Below, one piece after another: positions 18,826-29,400 of a DNA stretch of 64,000 nucleotides. Within the stretch, counting starts at the first letter, position 1. Each line of letters starts with the position of its first letter. A model generated the notes under the pieces. The model had not been told where the DNA came from. It did no database searches and saw only the letters and a list, made by a program, of their open reading frames with translations. The position numbers were made by a program, and so were the translations under genes. This DNA is from Bin80 sp965203305 (GTDB taxonomy: Bacteria > Bacteroidota > Rhodothermia > Rhodothermales > Bin80): assembly GCA_965203305.1 (NCBI GenBank), contig OZ241874.1, forward strand, positions 1,116,001 to 1,180,000, in the 5' to 3' direction.

Positions 18826-19900
18826 GATTTTGAGGCAGTGAGTGATAGAAGAAGTTAAGCCAGTTATTGTAAAAGATGCCAGTTATGTCTTCGGCAGAAT
18901 AGCCCCGGCCAGCAAGCAGCTGTGCCATCTTCTGCAGATCCGAATACCGATCCAGTCCGACGGGTGTCTGCTCCGTACCAAATCCTCCATCCAGATCACT
19001 GCCAATGCCAACATGCCGTGTATTTCCTGCCAGTTCGCAGATATGGTCAATATGATCAACAACCGTGGCAAGAGATACAGAAGACCGATCCGTCTCTCCT
19101 CGTATCCAGTCAGGATACAGCATCCATGCATCAAAGGCAATTCCGATCACAGCATTCCGTTCAATCAAATCCCGAATCTGTCTGTCAGAAAGCTGACGCT
19201 GTCCCGGAACCAGTGTACGGCAATTATGGTGGCTTGCCAGAACAGGGCCATGATAGCATTCCAGGGCTTCCGACATGCTATGGTCACTCAGGTGAGTCAC
19301 ATCCAGTATCATTCCCAGTGCTTCAAATTCCCGAAGCAGCGTATATCCTTTGGGAGTTAATCCGCTGTCCGTATCTGTCCCGCCGGCATATCGTCCTTTT
19401 CCGTAATGCGTTAATCCGGCAATGCGGATCCCCATTTGATGCCAGCGGTGCATATCGTCCACACTGAGTACAGGATCACATCCCTCAAAGCTCAGAATGA
19501 ATCCTGGAGTTTCCGGGTTATTCCAGTGCAGGTCCAGATCGTCAGCTGTCTGGATAATGGAGGCCCGTTGCGTCTCTTCAAGCCATCTGTAGTAGGCAAG
19601 CTGCCCGTGCACATGTGCATGGGCAATGGAGGGGTGAGCATAATCCAGTTCTCTTCGGAGCATGCAGGGAGCAGGATCTGCCCCGCTCCTGGCAAGCAGT
19701 GTGGTCACGCAAACATGCAGATTTGCACGCGCAAGCTCATCCAGAGCAATCGTACACCTGCCGCGGAAAGGACCATCCGTATATTTTGCATCCGTGGCAC
19801 GCAGATCTTGCAGGGAAAGCGTCAAATCCCGGTTAAACGAGAGCGCATTCCATGCCAGATCCAAATGGGCATCAAAAATAGGGAGGAAGGATTCAGCCAT
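18818..19900 (-). CDS. Membrane dipeptidase-like enzyme (peptidase M19)
   Basis: Zinc dipeptidase of the M19 (renal dipeptidase) family, cleaving dipeptides including those with a C-terminal D-residue. Motifs: FDAHLDLAWN (first metal His and Asp) at the N-terminus, SFEGCDP (bridging Glu) near residue 137, VLASHHNCRT (His ligands) near 225, and GIGSDLDGGFG near 300. The ATG at 19900 starts right before the first metal motif; an ATG 24 bases further upstream adds a few residues. No signal peptide, so it is probably cytoplasmic. The 5' end overlaps the DUF4249 gene by 8 bases and the 3' end overlaps RidA by 8. Confidence 0.88.
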   Translation of the reverse strand: MAESFLPIFDAHLDLAWNALSFNRDLTLSLQDLRATDAKYTDGPFRGRCTIALDELARANLHVCVTTLLARSGADPAPCMLRRELDYAHPSIAHAHVHGQLAYYRWLEETQRASIIQTADDLDLHWNNPETPGFILSFEGCDPVLSVDDMHRWHQMGIRIAGLTHYGKGRYAGGTDTDSGLTPKGYTLLREFEALGMILDVTHLSDHSMSEALECYHGPVLASHHNCRTLVPGQRQLSDRQIRDLIERNAVIGIAFDAWMLYPDWIRGETDRSSVSLATVVDHIDHICELAGNTRHVGIGSDLDGGFGTEQTPVGLDRYSDLQKMAQLLAGRGYSAEDITGIFYNNWLNFFYHSLPQNHD

Positions 19901-20789
19901 TGCCAGAAACAGTAAAGCCGGCACGCTGGATCAGCACCAGCGGCGGTCTGAATGAGATGGTTTCCGAGTACCCGCTTCCAAAAAAGCCAAACCCGTTCTC
20001 CACATTGGAAAATGATCCCGGTTCAACCAGAAAATCCTCATCAAAAACTCCGGTCGGCGATATCCATTTGCTGTCTCCTACATGGACCGTGACATGAATC
20101 TCCCGCAGGTCAATGATATTTGGGGTGACATCGTTATCCTCATCAAACAATTTGTAGATGTCCAGATAATCTCTGCGAAGATCAATATTCAGCAGAACCC
20201 CCTCCGTATCAGGGACCACCTGTCCGGCATAGTTGAATACAACAGGCCGGAATACAGGGTTATTCCCACTGGCATCAAATCCGACCAGAATGTATTCCAC
20301 ATCAATGCGGGGAAGGGCAGGCGGATCCCCCTCAATCATGAGTGGCATGATCGCTTGAGCGGGCTTGCGGGTATCCGGTTCCAGCATCTTCAGTGTCACA
20401 AGCGGGGGAACGGTTGTAATGGCTTCAGTTTGCGCACCATCCGAACGCCGGACTTTCAAGTGGTAGGTATCTCCCGCTGATGCCTGAAATTCCGACCAGT
20501 ACACATGTCGGTAGTCCCCGTCTTCCAGTTGAATCACAGAATCATGCCATGCAAGAACTTCACCATTTTGCATGTGTGTTGTCGTTACGATTGCATCAAT
20601 AGGGTCTGGACGAACCAGAGCTATATTCCGCTTTATCTCAAAGATTCGTACGGCATGCGTATCTGCTTTCGGATTGATGATCCCGAAGACAGAGAATGGA
20701 TACTCCAGTTCAATACGCGTTTCAACTGTTTCTGAACAGGCCAGGAGCAGCAGGCTAAGAAATACAGATAATCCCAGATACTTGTGCAT
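19893..20789 (-). CDS. DUF4249-like lipoprotein paired with the TonB receptor
   Basis: About 298 residues. The ATG at 20789 gives a lipoprotein signal (LSVFLSLLLLAC, Cys as lipidation site), so the longer upstream in-frame extension is rejected. The mature protein begins ETRIELEYPFSVFGIINP and is beta-rich with PPLVTLKMLEP and late FGSGYSETISF blocks, typical of DUF4249 lipoproteins that sit directly behind TonB-dependent receptors in Bacteroidota. It starts one base after the receptor stop, so the two form one translation unit. Likely an outer-membrane-attached accessory for substrate capture; substrate unknown. Confidence 0.8.
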   Translation of the reverse strand: MHKYLGLSVFLSLLLLACSETVETRIELEYPFSVFGIINPKADTHAVRIFEIKRNIALVRPDPIDAIVTTTHMQNGEVLAWHDSVIQLEDGDYRHVYWSEFQASAGDTYHLKVRRSDGAQTEAITTVPPLVTLKMLEPDTRKPAQAIMPLMIEGDPPALPRIDVEYILVGFDASGNNPVFRPVVFNYAGQVVPDTEGVLLNIDLRRDYLDIYKLFDEDNDVTPNIIDLREIHVTVHVGDSKWISPTGVFDEDFLVEPGSFSNVENGFGFFGSGYSETISFRPPLVLIQRAGFTVSGNG

Positions 20790-20790
20790 C

Positions 20791-23040
20791 TCAGTCAAGA
20801 TCAATTCTGATCCCGGCAATCGGAACGATGGGCAGCTGATAATTTCGCTCCGATGTAAACAGGTCCAGTGCAAAAAGATTGCGCCGATTATACGCGTTGA
20901 TGACTCCAGCCTGTCCTGTGAGCACAAACCTTTCAAAGACAAACTCGCGTTCAAGGGAAATGTCCAGCCTGTGATAGGCTGGAAGCAGAGCATCAAAGGG
21001 GAGACCATAAATGACACGCTGGTCATCAGGAGCCGTGAAAAGATTCAAGGCACCATCAAGCAGGAGAAATCCATCAAATCCGTACACCTGTGTAAAGGGG
21101 CGGCCACTGCCAAAATTCCATCGTGCGCTGATATCAATGTCCGCAATGCGTGTTGTTGCCACAACATTCAGTTGATGTCGTCGGTCATGCGGAGGGCGAA
21201 ACTCGAACTTCTCGCTCCCAAACCACAATGCAGCCGATGGCTGTTTCGAGATATACCGTACGCTGGACAGTCCGTAATTGACATATCCGTAGAATTTTTG
21301 CCGACGAACTTCGGCTCGCAGCTCCACTCCCATGGCCCGTCCATCCGCTCGCTGGAGGCGAGAGGTAAATCGGGGATATGCAGTCCATTCAGCAATAAAC
21401 AGGTCCTTCAACTGCTTGTAGTATGTTTCCACAGACAGCTCAAGCCATGGGGACGGGCTCACACGGTACCCGGCTAGTGCATGAACAGATCTGGACAGGT
21501 TTTCTGCCGGGGCACTGCGCCATGCTGTAAAAATATTCGCTGCATCCCGCCGGTCACTTAGCCCGAAAACTTCCTGGTGATACCAGCCAGCTCCCAGGCT
21601 AACTTCGTGTTCATCCTGTTGCCAGATGGCTCGAACACGGGCTTCCGTATGGTTGTACCCGTCTTCCTGTCCGGGAAACAGCTCCGCGATTGCGGTTACA
21701 CGAGCCTTGAGGCTGGACGTGATGTAGAACTCCGGCTCTACATACAATCCTGCCTTGTGCCGCCGGCTCAGCCCAAATTCCGTATCCTGAAACAGTCCTC
21801 CCAGATCTGCAATGATCCTTGGGGCACGCCAGTATAATCCCCATTTCCATTGTGTTCGCTGATAAAAGCTGTTCATGTGGACTGCATACTGAAAGCCGGA
21901 GATCTCCGACCGGCGTACTGGATCATTCGCAGGTCCCTGTTTGGTTTCCAGAAACGAGTAGGAGAGATGCACTTCTGCAACGAAGGGGAGTGCATGAGGC
22001 AGGACGACATACCGGAGTCCGGCGGCAGCATTGCGCCAGCCAACTTCTTCAAGAATTCGATCCTCAGACTGCAGCCCAATCGTTCCCCGATCACTTGTAT
22101 AAAGTCCACTGACAGAGAGCTGACTGTTGGAACTGACTTGTCCGTGTACCTTGAAGAAGGCATCTCCGAAGGTATAGGGCATATCCTGTGCGACATAGCT
22201 CTGGGCAATCTGTTCCACGACAGACTGTCGTGCTGAGGCAAGGAAGGAAAGTTTATTGTGAACGAGCGGCCCTTCAACCTGTACGGAGCTGATAAAAGGA
22301 GACAGGGACACAGCACCCGTATACTTGCGCTTGTCACCATTGCGGGATTTTATGTCAATGACTGAGGAGATCCGTCCAGTGAACGGAGCGCCGTACCCGG
22401 CTGTATGGATATCTGCCTGGTGAATGATGTCAGATGAGAAGGCGGAATAGAATCCGAGAATATGGTACGGCTGATACACATACATTCCGTCAAGGAGCGT
22501 CAAATTATGTGAAGGTTCCCCTCCCCGGATATAGTATTGACCTCCCCGGTCCCCCAGCGTAACCACGCCGGGAAGTGTCGTTAAAAAGCTCGCCAGATCA
22601 CCAGAGACATCTGGTGCTGGAAGAATATCCATGTCCATGGGGCTGACTGTCTGAAGTCCGGCAGTAACTCGTGCAGCTGCGGATTCTGCCTGAGACTCTA
22701 CAATGACTTCTTCAAGGACACCTGTTGCAGCTTGTAATGAGGCATTCAAATTCAGTCTCTGTCCTGCCCGAAATACAAGTGTGTCGGATCGTGGAGTGTA
22801 ACCGACGAATGAAAAGCGCAGCACATACGTCCCGGGCGTAATGCGGGTAAGGCTGTAGATTCCATCTCTGTCGGTAACTCCTCCACGCAGGCCTCCGGTA
22901 TCACTCTCCAGGATTACATTTACCCCTGCCAGAGCTTCTCCGTCGTCTGCATCCGTCACAAAGCCCCGAATGCTGGCGGTCTGCCCCCAAGTGGCACCGG
23001 TCCAGGGAGACAACAAAATCAGCAGGAGCAAGCGTCGCAT
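20791..23040 (-). CDS. TonB-dependent outer-membrane receptor with CarboxypepD-like N-domain
   Basis: About 749 residues. ATG at 23040 gives a signal peptide (MRRLLLLILLSPWTGATWGQ). Then a carboxypeptidase-regulatory-like beta domain (ASIRGFVTDADDGEALAGVN ... YVLRFSFVGYTP), a plug domain (VSPMDMDILPAPDVSGDLAS, GGQYYIRGGEPSHNLTLLDG), and a 22-stranded barrel ending in an aromatic-poor LD tail. Size fits the FecA-like receptors rather than the larger SusC class, and no SusD gene follows. First gene of a unit that continues with the DUF4249 lipoprotein, dipeptidase, RidA, YhdT-like and symporter genes, so a peptide-like cargo is inferred. Confidence 0.88.
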   Translation of the reverse strand: MRRLLLLILLSPWTGATWGQTASIRGFVTDADDGEALAGVNVILESDTGGLRGGVTDRDGIYSLTRITPGTYVLRFSFVGYTPRSDTLVFRAGQRLNLNASLQAATGVLEEVIVESQAESAAARVTAGLQTVSPMDMDILPAPDVSGDLASFLTTLPGVVTLGDRGGQYYIRGGEPSHNLTLLDGMYVYQPYHILGFYSAFSSDIIHQADIHTAGYGAPFTGRISSVIDIKSRNGDKRKYTGAVSLSPFISSVQVEGPLVHNKLSFLASARQSVVEQIAQSYVAQDMPYTFGDAFFKVHGQVSSNSQLSVSGLYTSDRGTIGLQSEDRILEEVGWRNAAAGLRYVVLPHALPFVAEVHLSYSFLETKQGPANDPVRRSEISGFQYAVHMNSFYQRTQWKWGLYWRAPRIIADLGGLFQDTEFGLSRRHKAGLYVEPEFYITSSLKARVTAIAELFPGQEDGYNHTEARVRAIWQQDEHEVSLGAGWYHQEVFGLSDRRDAANIFTAWRSAPAENLSRSVHALAGYRVSPSPWLELSVETYYKQLKDLFIAEWTAYPRFTSRLQRADGRAMGVELRAEVRRQKFYGYVNYGLSSVRYISKQPSAALWFGSEKFEFRPPHDRRHQLNVVATTRIADIDISARWNFGSGRPFTQVYGFDGFLLLDGALNLFTAPDDQRVIYGLPFDALLPAYHRLDISLEREFVFERFVLTGQAGVINAYNRRNLFALDLFTSERNYQLPIVPIAGIRIDLD

Positions 23041-23404
23041 ATTCACCGTGGCGTGCAGAGGAGTAACGAATTGGATGCCAGAGTAACAAAAGCGGTTTGG
23101 TCTATTCACACAAGAGGGGATGGATCAGTTAATCTGGAACATGTTCTTGCTCGAAGTAGAATTTTGGTGCAGTGCCCAGAAAAAGCAATTTGGAGGCAAC
23201 TTGTAGCAGGAAAGGCCATGGAAAATGATCTGATTCTGTGCTTGCAGCTCATTACGGAGGGAATTTCCATTGAATTGGGTTTGCCAGAGTACTACATATC
23301 CTGCACTTTTGCCTGTTTGTTCGCTTCGTCTGTCAAATTGCGGATAAATCACTAATTTAGTAAAATCCGCAAATGCCAATACACTCCATCCAGAAGACGG
23401 AATC
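23041..23404. promoter_or_regulatory. Divergent intergenic region between receptor operon and sugar isomerase
   Basis: 364 bases without a supportable gene. It must hold promoters for the leftward six-gene unit and the rightward isomerase. I see no strong operator palindrome. Confidence 0.4.
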
Positions 23405-24331
23405 ATGACCAATCGACGCAACTTCATAAAAACCACCGCAGCCGCAGCAGGTATCACAACGATTCCTGCATCGGTTTTCGGGTCTGTCAGAAGTAATCGG
23501 ACCAATCCGATAGGAGTATCAACATACTCGTTTTGGAGGTTTAATGGTCCGAAGGAAAATTATCCTATTGAGACCTGCATTGATCAGGCAGCTGCCATGG
23601 GATTTGACGGGATAGAGTTGCTTCATATGCAGATGGCTTCGGAAGAGCCGGATTATCTGCAGGGTTTGAAGCGGCGTGCCTTTGTGAATGGGCTGGATTT
23701 AATGGGATTCTCTACACATCAGGGATTTGTGTCTCCAGACCCAGAGGAGCGGCAGCAGAATATCAACAAAACAATTCGACAGATCGAGCTTTGCTATGAG
23801 CTGGGAATCCCTACGATGCGCCTCAATACCGGGAGGTGGGGAACCTCGGAGTCCTTCACTGCACTGATGGATAATCGTGGTATTGAACCGCCACTGGAAG
23901 GATATACGGACGAAGAGGCATTTGTCTGGGTAATTGATGCGATTGAACGCTTGATTCCCAAAGCCAGGCAGTGTGGGGTGCTTCTTGGACTGGAGAACCA
24001 CTGGGGACTTGGCCGCACGCCAGAGGGGGTGCTCAGGATTGTGGAAGCGGTTGATTCTCCCTGGTTAAGGGTCACACTTGATACGGGAAATTTCCTGGAA
24101 GATCCGTACGACAAGCTGGAAATGCTGGCCCCTTACACGATTCTGATGCAAGCCAAGACATATTTTGGAGGAGGGACATGGTACACGCTGGAATTGGACT
24201 ACCCTCGCATTGCGGAAATCATGCGCCGCCACAACTATGCCGGGTATGTCTCGCTAGAGTTTGAGGGGAAGGAGGGTGAGAAAACAGCCATCCCTAAAAG
24301 CCTGGAGTTGCTCAGAGGTGCATTTAGCTAA
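23405..24331 (+). CDS. Tat-exported sugar phosphate isomerase/epimerase-like protein
   Basis: Xylose-isomerase-like TIM barrel (AP endonuclease 2 superfamily). N-terminus NRRNFIKTTAAAAGITTIPA is a twin-arginine (RR-x-F-x-K) signal, common for these proteins in Bacteroidota. Metal-site residues expected at strand ends are visible: FDGIELLH (Glu), LGLENHWG (Glu and His), VTLDTGNF (Asp), MQAKTYF (Lys/Gln region) and VSLEFEGKEG (Glu). 308 residues. Family members isomerise or epimerise sugars, often in inositol or rare-sugar degradation; the substrate here is unknown. Monocistronic by spacing. Confidence 0.85.
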   Translation: MTNRRNFIKTTAAAAGITTIPASVFGSVRSNRTNPIGVSTYSFWRFNGPKENYPIETCIDQAAAMGFDGIELLHMQMASEEPDYLQGLKRRAFVNGLDLMGFSTHQGFVSPDPEERQQNINKTIRQIELCYELGIPTMRLNTGRWGTSESFTALMDNRGIEPPLEGYTDEEAFVWVIDAIERLIPKARQCGVLLGLENHWGLGRTPEGVLRIVEAVDSPWLRVTLDTGNFLEDPYDKLEMLAPYTILMQAKTYFGGGTWYTLELDYPRIAEIMRRHNYAGYVSLEFEGKEGEKTAIPKSLELLRGAFS

Positions 24332-24349
24332 TCCAGACAAGCCATAGCA

Positions 24350-24580
24350 ATCCTCTGGAGCTGTGGAGGTTCACAGTCCCGAATCAGGGGCAGGCATACG
24401 GGCACTTTCGCAAGCTTCTTCTCTGGGGGCAATACCGAATAGAGCCCACAGGCCAAGACTACCCAGAGCCAGAGAACAAGCATATGGCCCTGAGAACAGG
24501 CTCAGCTTGCATTCCCCAAACGGATACCCTGAGCGTTCCTGACGGAACACAGAGGAGAGTATGCTGGGAGAAGCACCAAA
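24350..24580. ncRNA. Possible structured RNA (weak)
   Basis: A gene-free stretch between the isomerase and cspA-like gene whose ends can pair (CCTCTG near 24352 with CAGAGG near 24552) and which contains several internal complementary pairs (GGCC...GGCC, AGCTTGC). This resembles the closed-rod layout of 6S-type RNA, but I cannot match a family consensus and the strand is undecided. Confidence 0.2.
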
Positions 24581-24583
24581 GAA

Positions 24584-24603
24584 GAGCAGTCAAAAGACTG
24601 CTC
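24584..24603 (-). terminator. Hairpin terminator of the cold-shock gene
   Basis: Perfect 8-bp stem GAGCAGTC / GACTGCTC with a 4-base loop, starting 8 bases after the stop codon at 24612. On the minus strand it is followed by TTCTTT, a short T-rich run, as expected for intrinsic termination. Confidence 0.65.
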
Positions 24604-24611
24604 CCCAAACC

Positions 24612-24824
24612 CTAGAGAGGATCTACGTTTTGCGCCTGGAATCCCTTTTCTCCCTTGGTCACGGTAAATTCTACGCGCTGCCCTTCATCAAGGGTTTTGT
24701 ACCCGTCCTTGTTCACTTCTGAATAGTGGACGAATACATCTTTCTCGCCGTTATCACGCGAAATAAATCCGTATCCCTTTCCGGAATCGAACCATTTAAC
24801 GGCACCTTGTTCACGTTCTTCCAT
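24612..24824 (-). CDS. Cold-shock domain protein
   Basis: 70-residue single CSD protein of the CspA family, an RNA chaperone. Both RNA-binding motifs are intact: RNP1 KGYGFISR (residues 16-23) and RNP2 VFVHYS (residues 30-35), with Trp in GAVKWFDSGKG. It has an AT-rich, gene-free leader of about 180 bases on its 5' side (24825-25010), the usual place for temperature-responsive control in this family, and a hairpin terminator right behind. Single-gene transcript. Confidence 0.93.
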   Translation of the reverse strand: MEEREQGAVKWFDSGKGYGFISRDNGEKDVFVHYSEVNKDGYKTLDEGQRVEFTVTKGEKGFQAQNVDPL

Positions 24825-25065
24825 AAGAATGTAGTCTTTCGACGTTAAAATTAAAGGTTAAACTGATTGTGTTAAGCGATTCAAGCCGTAAAAATTACAA
24901 CTCTCATCTCGCGGTTATACGTAACTTTCTAAAATAGGTGCACTTTTCAAGAAAAATAATGCAGAGATTGTGCAGAAAAACATTTGCAAAACCGGGTAGA
25001 CTCCCCAAAGCAGGATGTGTTACGAAGGATGGACAATTTATGTTTTAGCACAATCTTGTCATTGT

Positions 25066-25800
25066 CTACATTGCTTCAAGCTTAAATCGTGCCAAAGCAT
25101 GTCCCTGCTTTGCGGCCAGTTGATACCATTGCACAGATTTCTGATGGTTGATCGGTACGCCCTTGCCATTCGTATATCTCTCTCCCAGTCTGTATTGTGC
25201 TCCGGCATGTTCCTGGTCTGCGGCCATTCGAAACCATCTGGAAGCTTCGTAAGCATTTAACGGGACACACTCCCCATTTGCATACATGTCTCCCAGACGA
25301 AATTGTGCTTCGGGCTTTCCTTGCTCTGCCTTTTTTCGCAGCTTCTTGACGGCCTTCCGACATGCCTTCGGTATGTCTTCACGGTGTACGTATTGACCTC
25401 CCAGTATGTACTGTGCCTTCTCATGTCCCCGTTCGGCAGCCAAGCGGTACCATTCAAAGGCTTCCCGCTGGCTTTCTGCTATGCCGATGCCATCATACAG
25501 TATGGATCCCATATTATACTGTGCTCCAGCGTGTCCCTGATTAGCAGCCCGGCGGAACCACTTGATGGCTTTTCGCTCACTTTTTGGTACACCCTGCCCC
25601 CAGAAGTACATCCCTCCCAGATGATATTGCGCCCCGGCCAGCCCCTGTTTGGCAGCCTGGCGGAACCACATGGCAGCATCCTTTTCATGTAACGGCACGC
25701 ATTCCCCTTCCTTGTACATGAGTCCCAGCCGGAATTGTGCCTCGGCATTTCCCTGATCAGCAGCTAGATGGAGACGCGTGATAATCTTCTTATAGTTCAT
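25066..25800 (-). CDS. Sel1-repeat (TPR-like) protein
   Basis: 244 residues made almost wholly of Sel1-like repeats, about six units of 36 residues with the pattern A-x-x-G-x-x-x-A-Q-Y/F-x-L-G-x-M-Y-x-x-G-x-G-V-P-x-x-x-x-x-A-x-x-W-F-R-x-A-A (for example AGAQYHLGGMYFWGQGVP). One unit (around residues 125-160) is degenerate, with KKLRKKAEQ replacing WFRxAA. Start at ATG 25800 leads directly into the first helix (MNYKKIITRLHLAADQGN); an upstream ATG adds 15 residues without repeat character. No signal peptide. Such proteins are protein-interaction scaffolds; partner unknown. Confidence 0.85.
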   Translation of the reverse strand: MNYKKIITRLHLAADQGNAEAQFRLGLMYKEGECVPLHEKDAAMWFRQAAKQGLAGAQYHLGGMYFWGQGVPKSERKAIKWFRRAANQGHAGAQYNMGSILYDGIGIAESQREAFEWYRLAAERGHEKAQYILGGQYVHREDIPKACRKAVKKLRKKAEQGKPEAQFRLGDMYANGECVPLNAYEASRWFRMAADQEHAGAQYRLGERYTNGKGVPINHQKSVQWYQLAAKQGHALARFKLEAM

Positions 25801-25845
25801 TGTCACATCCAGACTGGTTCGCCGCGACACTCCCCTGTTCGGCAT

Positions 25846-26364
25846 CTCGCAGCATTTGAGTGCAGACAGTTCCGCGGAAAATCGGAGAGGAAATGAAATG
25901 TGCAGAGGATGGTCCCGTTCATTTCAGTTGAAACACATTTTAGTCAGGAGTTGCGGATATCTTTATCAGTCAAAATTTCACAATCCAGAGAGATATCCCT
26001 GCGAAAAGATTGGCAGCTTCAATCCTTTTTTTTCAGAAAGCAGAACGAGGGGGAATCTAATTCTGCTGCTTCAAACCGGTTCCAGAATCAATCGGCACAG
26101 TGATCTTGAATTCTGCCTGTGGCTTGCACAAGAATAACCAGAGCTGCAACCAGGAGGTTCGTACGGAAATCGGATTCTCCCACATCCAGTATTGATTCTA
26201 TCTTGCAATCACTGTGGGGAGTGGCTCTGTTTCCCGTGAATTTTGCAGTACACAGGACAGGTATCTCTTCATTCTTTTCCAGCCGATGAATTGTCTCTAG
26301 GATCCTGATTTCTACTTCAACAGAATTTATTGTGTCCAATGCAATCTGTCACTTCCCAAATCCG
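25846..26364. other. Intergenic stretch, no firm gene
   Basis: An 83-codon minus frame (26088-26339, containing VEVEIRILETIHRLEKNEE) is the only candidate; it has some helical, protein-like character at its start and a hydrophobic run near its end but no family and a weak start. I do not call it a gene. Confidence 0.35.
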
Positions 26365-26400
26365 GAGCACCCCGATACGCTACATCGTACCGGGGTGCTC
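26365..26400 (-). terminator. Strong hairpin behind the giant surface-protein gene
   Basis: Stem GAGCACCCCG / CGGGGTGCTC (10 bp), one A-C mismatch, then TACG / CGTA and a 6-base loop CTACAT. It lies 26 bases beyond the stop codon at 26426. No long T run follows, so it may act as a bidirectional or processing hairpin. Confidence 0.6.
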
Positions 26401-26425
26401 TGTTTGGATTTCAACAGTCTCTTCC

Positions 26426-29400
26426 TTACTTCACCAGCATCATGCGTCCGGTCTTCACATGCCGTTGCTCTGCTCCGGTTGCCATGATCCGGTACAGATA
26501 GGTTCCACTTGCCAGACTGCCTGCGTTCAGTTCCGCGCTCCGGTTCGCCCCTGCCTCAAATTCCTGTGCTGGCAGTGTGATCACCTTCCGCCCCAGCATG
26601 TCTACAATCTGGATCTGCACCTGCGCATTCTCCGGCAGGTCAAACTGGATTCTTGTGCTCGGATTGAACGGATTCGGATAGTTTCCATGCAAGGTAAACT
26701 CCGCCGGAAGCTTGGCCATTTCGTTCTCTGCGCCGGTCACCGTCTGTATCGGAACGATCTTCCCGTTCCTGTCCACCCCCAGCATCGTCAGATCCCGTTT
26801 CGTCCCCGACAGATTTATCACCAGCGTCTGCCCTCCGTACCCGGACAGATCCAGTTCGTAGAACTCCTCTACCTCTCCATCCGTGGACTTCACCTGCATG
26901 ACCTGCACCAATGGATCCAGTGCGATGTATCTCCGGGTGGCCTCATCCAGCATCAGGTTCCCCGCTAGTGTCATCACGGGCATCGTGGGATCGTTCGAAT
27001 CCATCACCTGCACCTGTGCTGGTCCGAGATCCGCCGATCCGTGCACCAGTCGCACCTCTGCCTTGGTGGCCACCGACGAGGTCATCCGCATCTCCAGCAC
27101 CTTCAGCTTCGGTTCTGCCAGACTCCCGTGGGCAATCACGGCATAATTTCTGTCGTGCTCCAAGGTTAGTGTGCTCGTGATCGCCTGCTCTGTCGGCACT
27201 CCCGCCGCCTGAATCTTCAGCAAATGACTGCCGGCTTCCACCGGACGATACGCCGTCGCCTCCCGGAACCGCAGGCTGCTGCGAATCCGCACCTCTCCCA
27301 GATGCACCTCTGCCGGCGTGGGCAGCGGCAGGTTGTGGATGAACTGCAGGTTCGCCCGTCCTCCGCTCAGATCGGCCTGGTCAATCGGATTTTCAATCCC
27401 GTTCGCCGCAATCCCGAAGATCGCACAGCTCCCCAAGCCAATCCCTTCCTGCGTCAGGTTCACTACCCCGCTCAGATAGCCATTCACGGCAAATGAACTC
27501 GCATCCGCCTGGGCAGGAACCCGTCCCGCCAGTTTCGGATTCTCCCAGTTGCAGTCCCACTGCACAAGCCGGAGCCCGGTAACATCGGTTACATTCCGGA
27601 TTCCGTCCGCAACCACCCGAAGATTCGTATTCGTTGGCAACTCCTCCCCCAGATCAATCTTCCAGAAGATCGGGGCATACACATCCAGCGTCAGGTTACC
27701 TCCCGCCGCCGGAACCGTAAGGTTCTGCCATGCCGGCATGGCTCCCTCTGGCACCATGATCGGAGACACGGTCACGGCGGTGGTGTCATTCAGATCCGAG
27801 GGCAGTTGCAGGATGAGCGGACGATAGTGAGACATGTCTCCCTTCTCCATTCCCACCGGGAACAGATACCCTCCGCTTGCGAAGCCTGCCCCTGCAGTCC
27901 CCTGTAACATGTGACGCACCACCGGGACACTTGCCATGTGTGACTGGCGGGAGCCGCGCAGGATCGTAGCCTTGCATTTCTCGTCATTGTCCGCCCCGCA
28001 CTTGCTCCCTGTCTGCGCTGACAGCCGACCACGCAATTCCCGCTCCACATCCACATTCTGTACCGTCCAGGTATACACCTTTGTACTGTCACTGTATACT
28101 TTTCCCCGGCGAAGTATCAGGGCGGCATCCTTCTGCTGCGTGATATTGCTCTTGAGCGTAATCCCCTTCGGGTTGTCCACCACAACCGTATCCAGCTCTG
28201 TCTTTGCGGCGGTCATCACCTCCTGCCTCTCTTCCCCCCTGAACGCAATCTTCGCATGCAGCATCCCCGCCTTCGCAAAATGGAAGTCTCCGTGCAAGAC
28301 CAGCTGCGGAATCGCCGTGGGGCTCGTTTCCAATTCGTAGCGAACCGAGTCCTCTACCATATATGTCCCCATCACGGTCTTCGTCGTCTTGGGGCGCAGA
28401 GTCATCCCCACCGCAACACTACTTCCCATGTTTCTCCTCTTTTGCGTGAAATTTCCACGGATCTCCACATGATGCTCCCTGGATGATCTGACTCTCAGAC
28501 CACCCATGTCATGGAGCGTCAAATCTCCCTCAAATACAATCTTCGCACCGTATGTAGAAAACGTAGCTGATCCCAGGGTAACATCTGATTTGATGGTCAC
28601 CTGTTTTCCGTTCATAATCACTATCCCCTCCATGGCCGACAGGCTGTCAATCACAAGCTCTACATCTGAATCACTCGGGCCCAGGAACCGCAATATTCCG
28701 GCAGTATTTTCTGCAGTTCCGCTTGCTTTCGGGGTTCTGGTCCCGTCAAAGGTTACTGTATCCAATTTCCGGGCGTGGAAAATGTCGGTGTACTTGCTTC
28801 CTTTTGGCACATAAATATTCCCGTTCAGGGTTCCATGAAGAAATAGCTTTGTGTAGGGATTCGTAGAAAATGTAATGCCATTGCGCTTTTTCGTGTCTTC
28901 CGGCCCCAGCATCAGTGTGCCCGCTCCCAAATCTGCCATGGCATCCTTTTCGACTCTCATCTCTGCTGTGGCGTGAACATATTCGCCATCATTTACCCGC
29001 CCCAGCATATGCAAGTCTCCATCGCTGGTCATCAGTTTGCTCTTGCCGCTCACCGTTACCCTGCCATGCACGACCATATTCTCTGTGTGCAATTCGCCCG
29101 CTGTGACCACCACGCTGTACCGGTTCACTTGGGTGAGTGCATCCCTGTCAGTATCGCTGCTTGCGGTACGATGCAGGGAAGAGGTGCCCACGGTCAGATC
29201 TCCATCCACGATCAGCTTCCCTTTGGTGATCGTCAGTTTGCCAGGTAGCGAGCGGTCGCCACCCGCCATGATCTCTGCCTTCGCATGATCCACAATCATA
29301 TCCCGCGGAGCAAACCATTCCAGTGCATTCGTCACCGTCCGGGGACCCGGGGTGACATACTTCAGAATGTACCGATCATGCACAGTGGGGCTTTTCGCTA

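Noticed and set aside
26088..26339. 83-codon minus frame upstream of the Sel1 gene region
   Set aside because: Weak start, no family and no conserved context; kept only as a remark.
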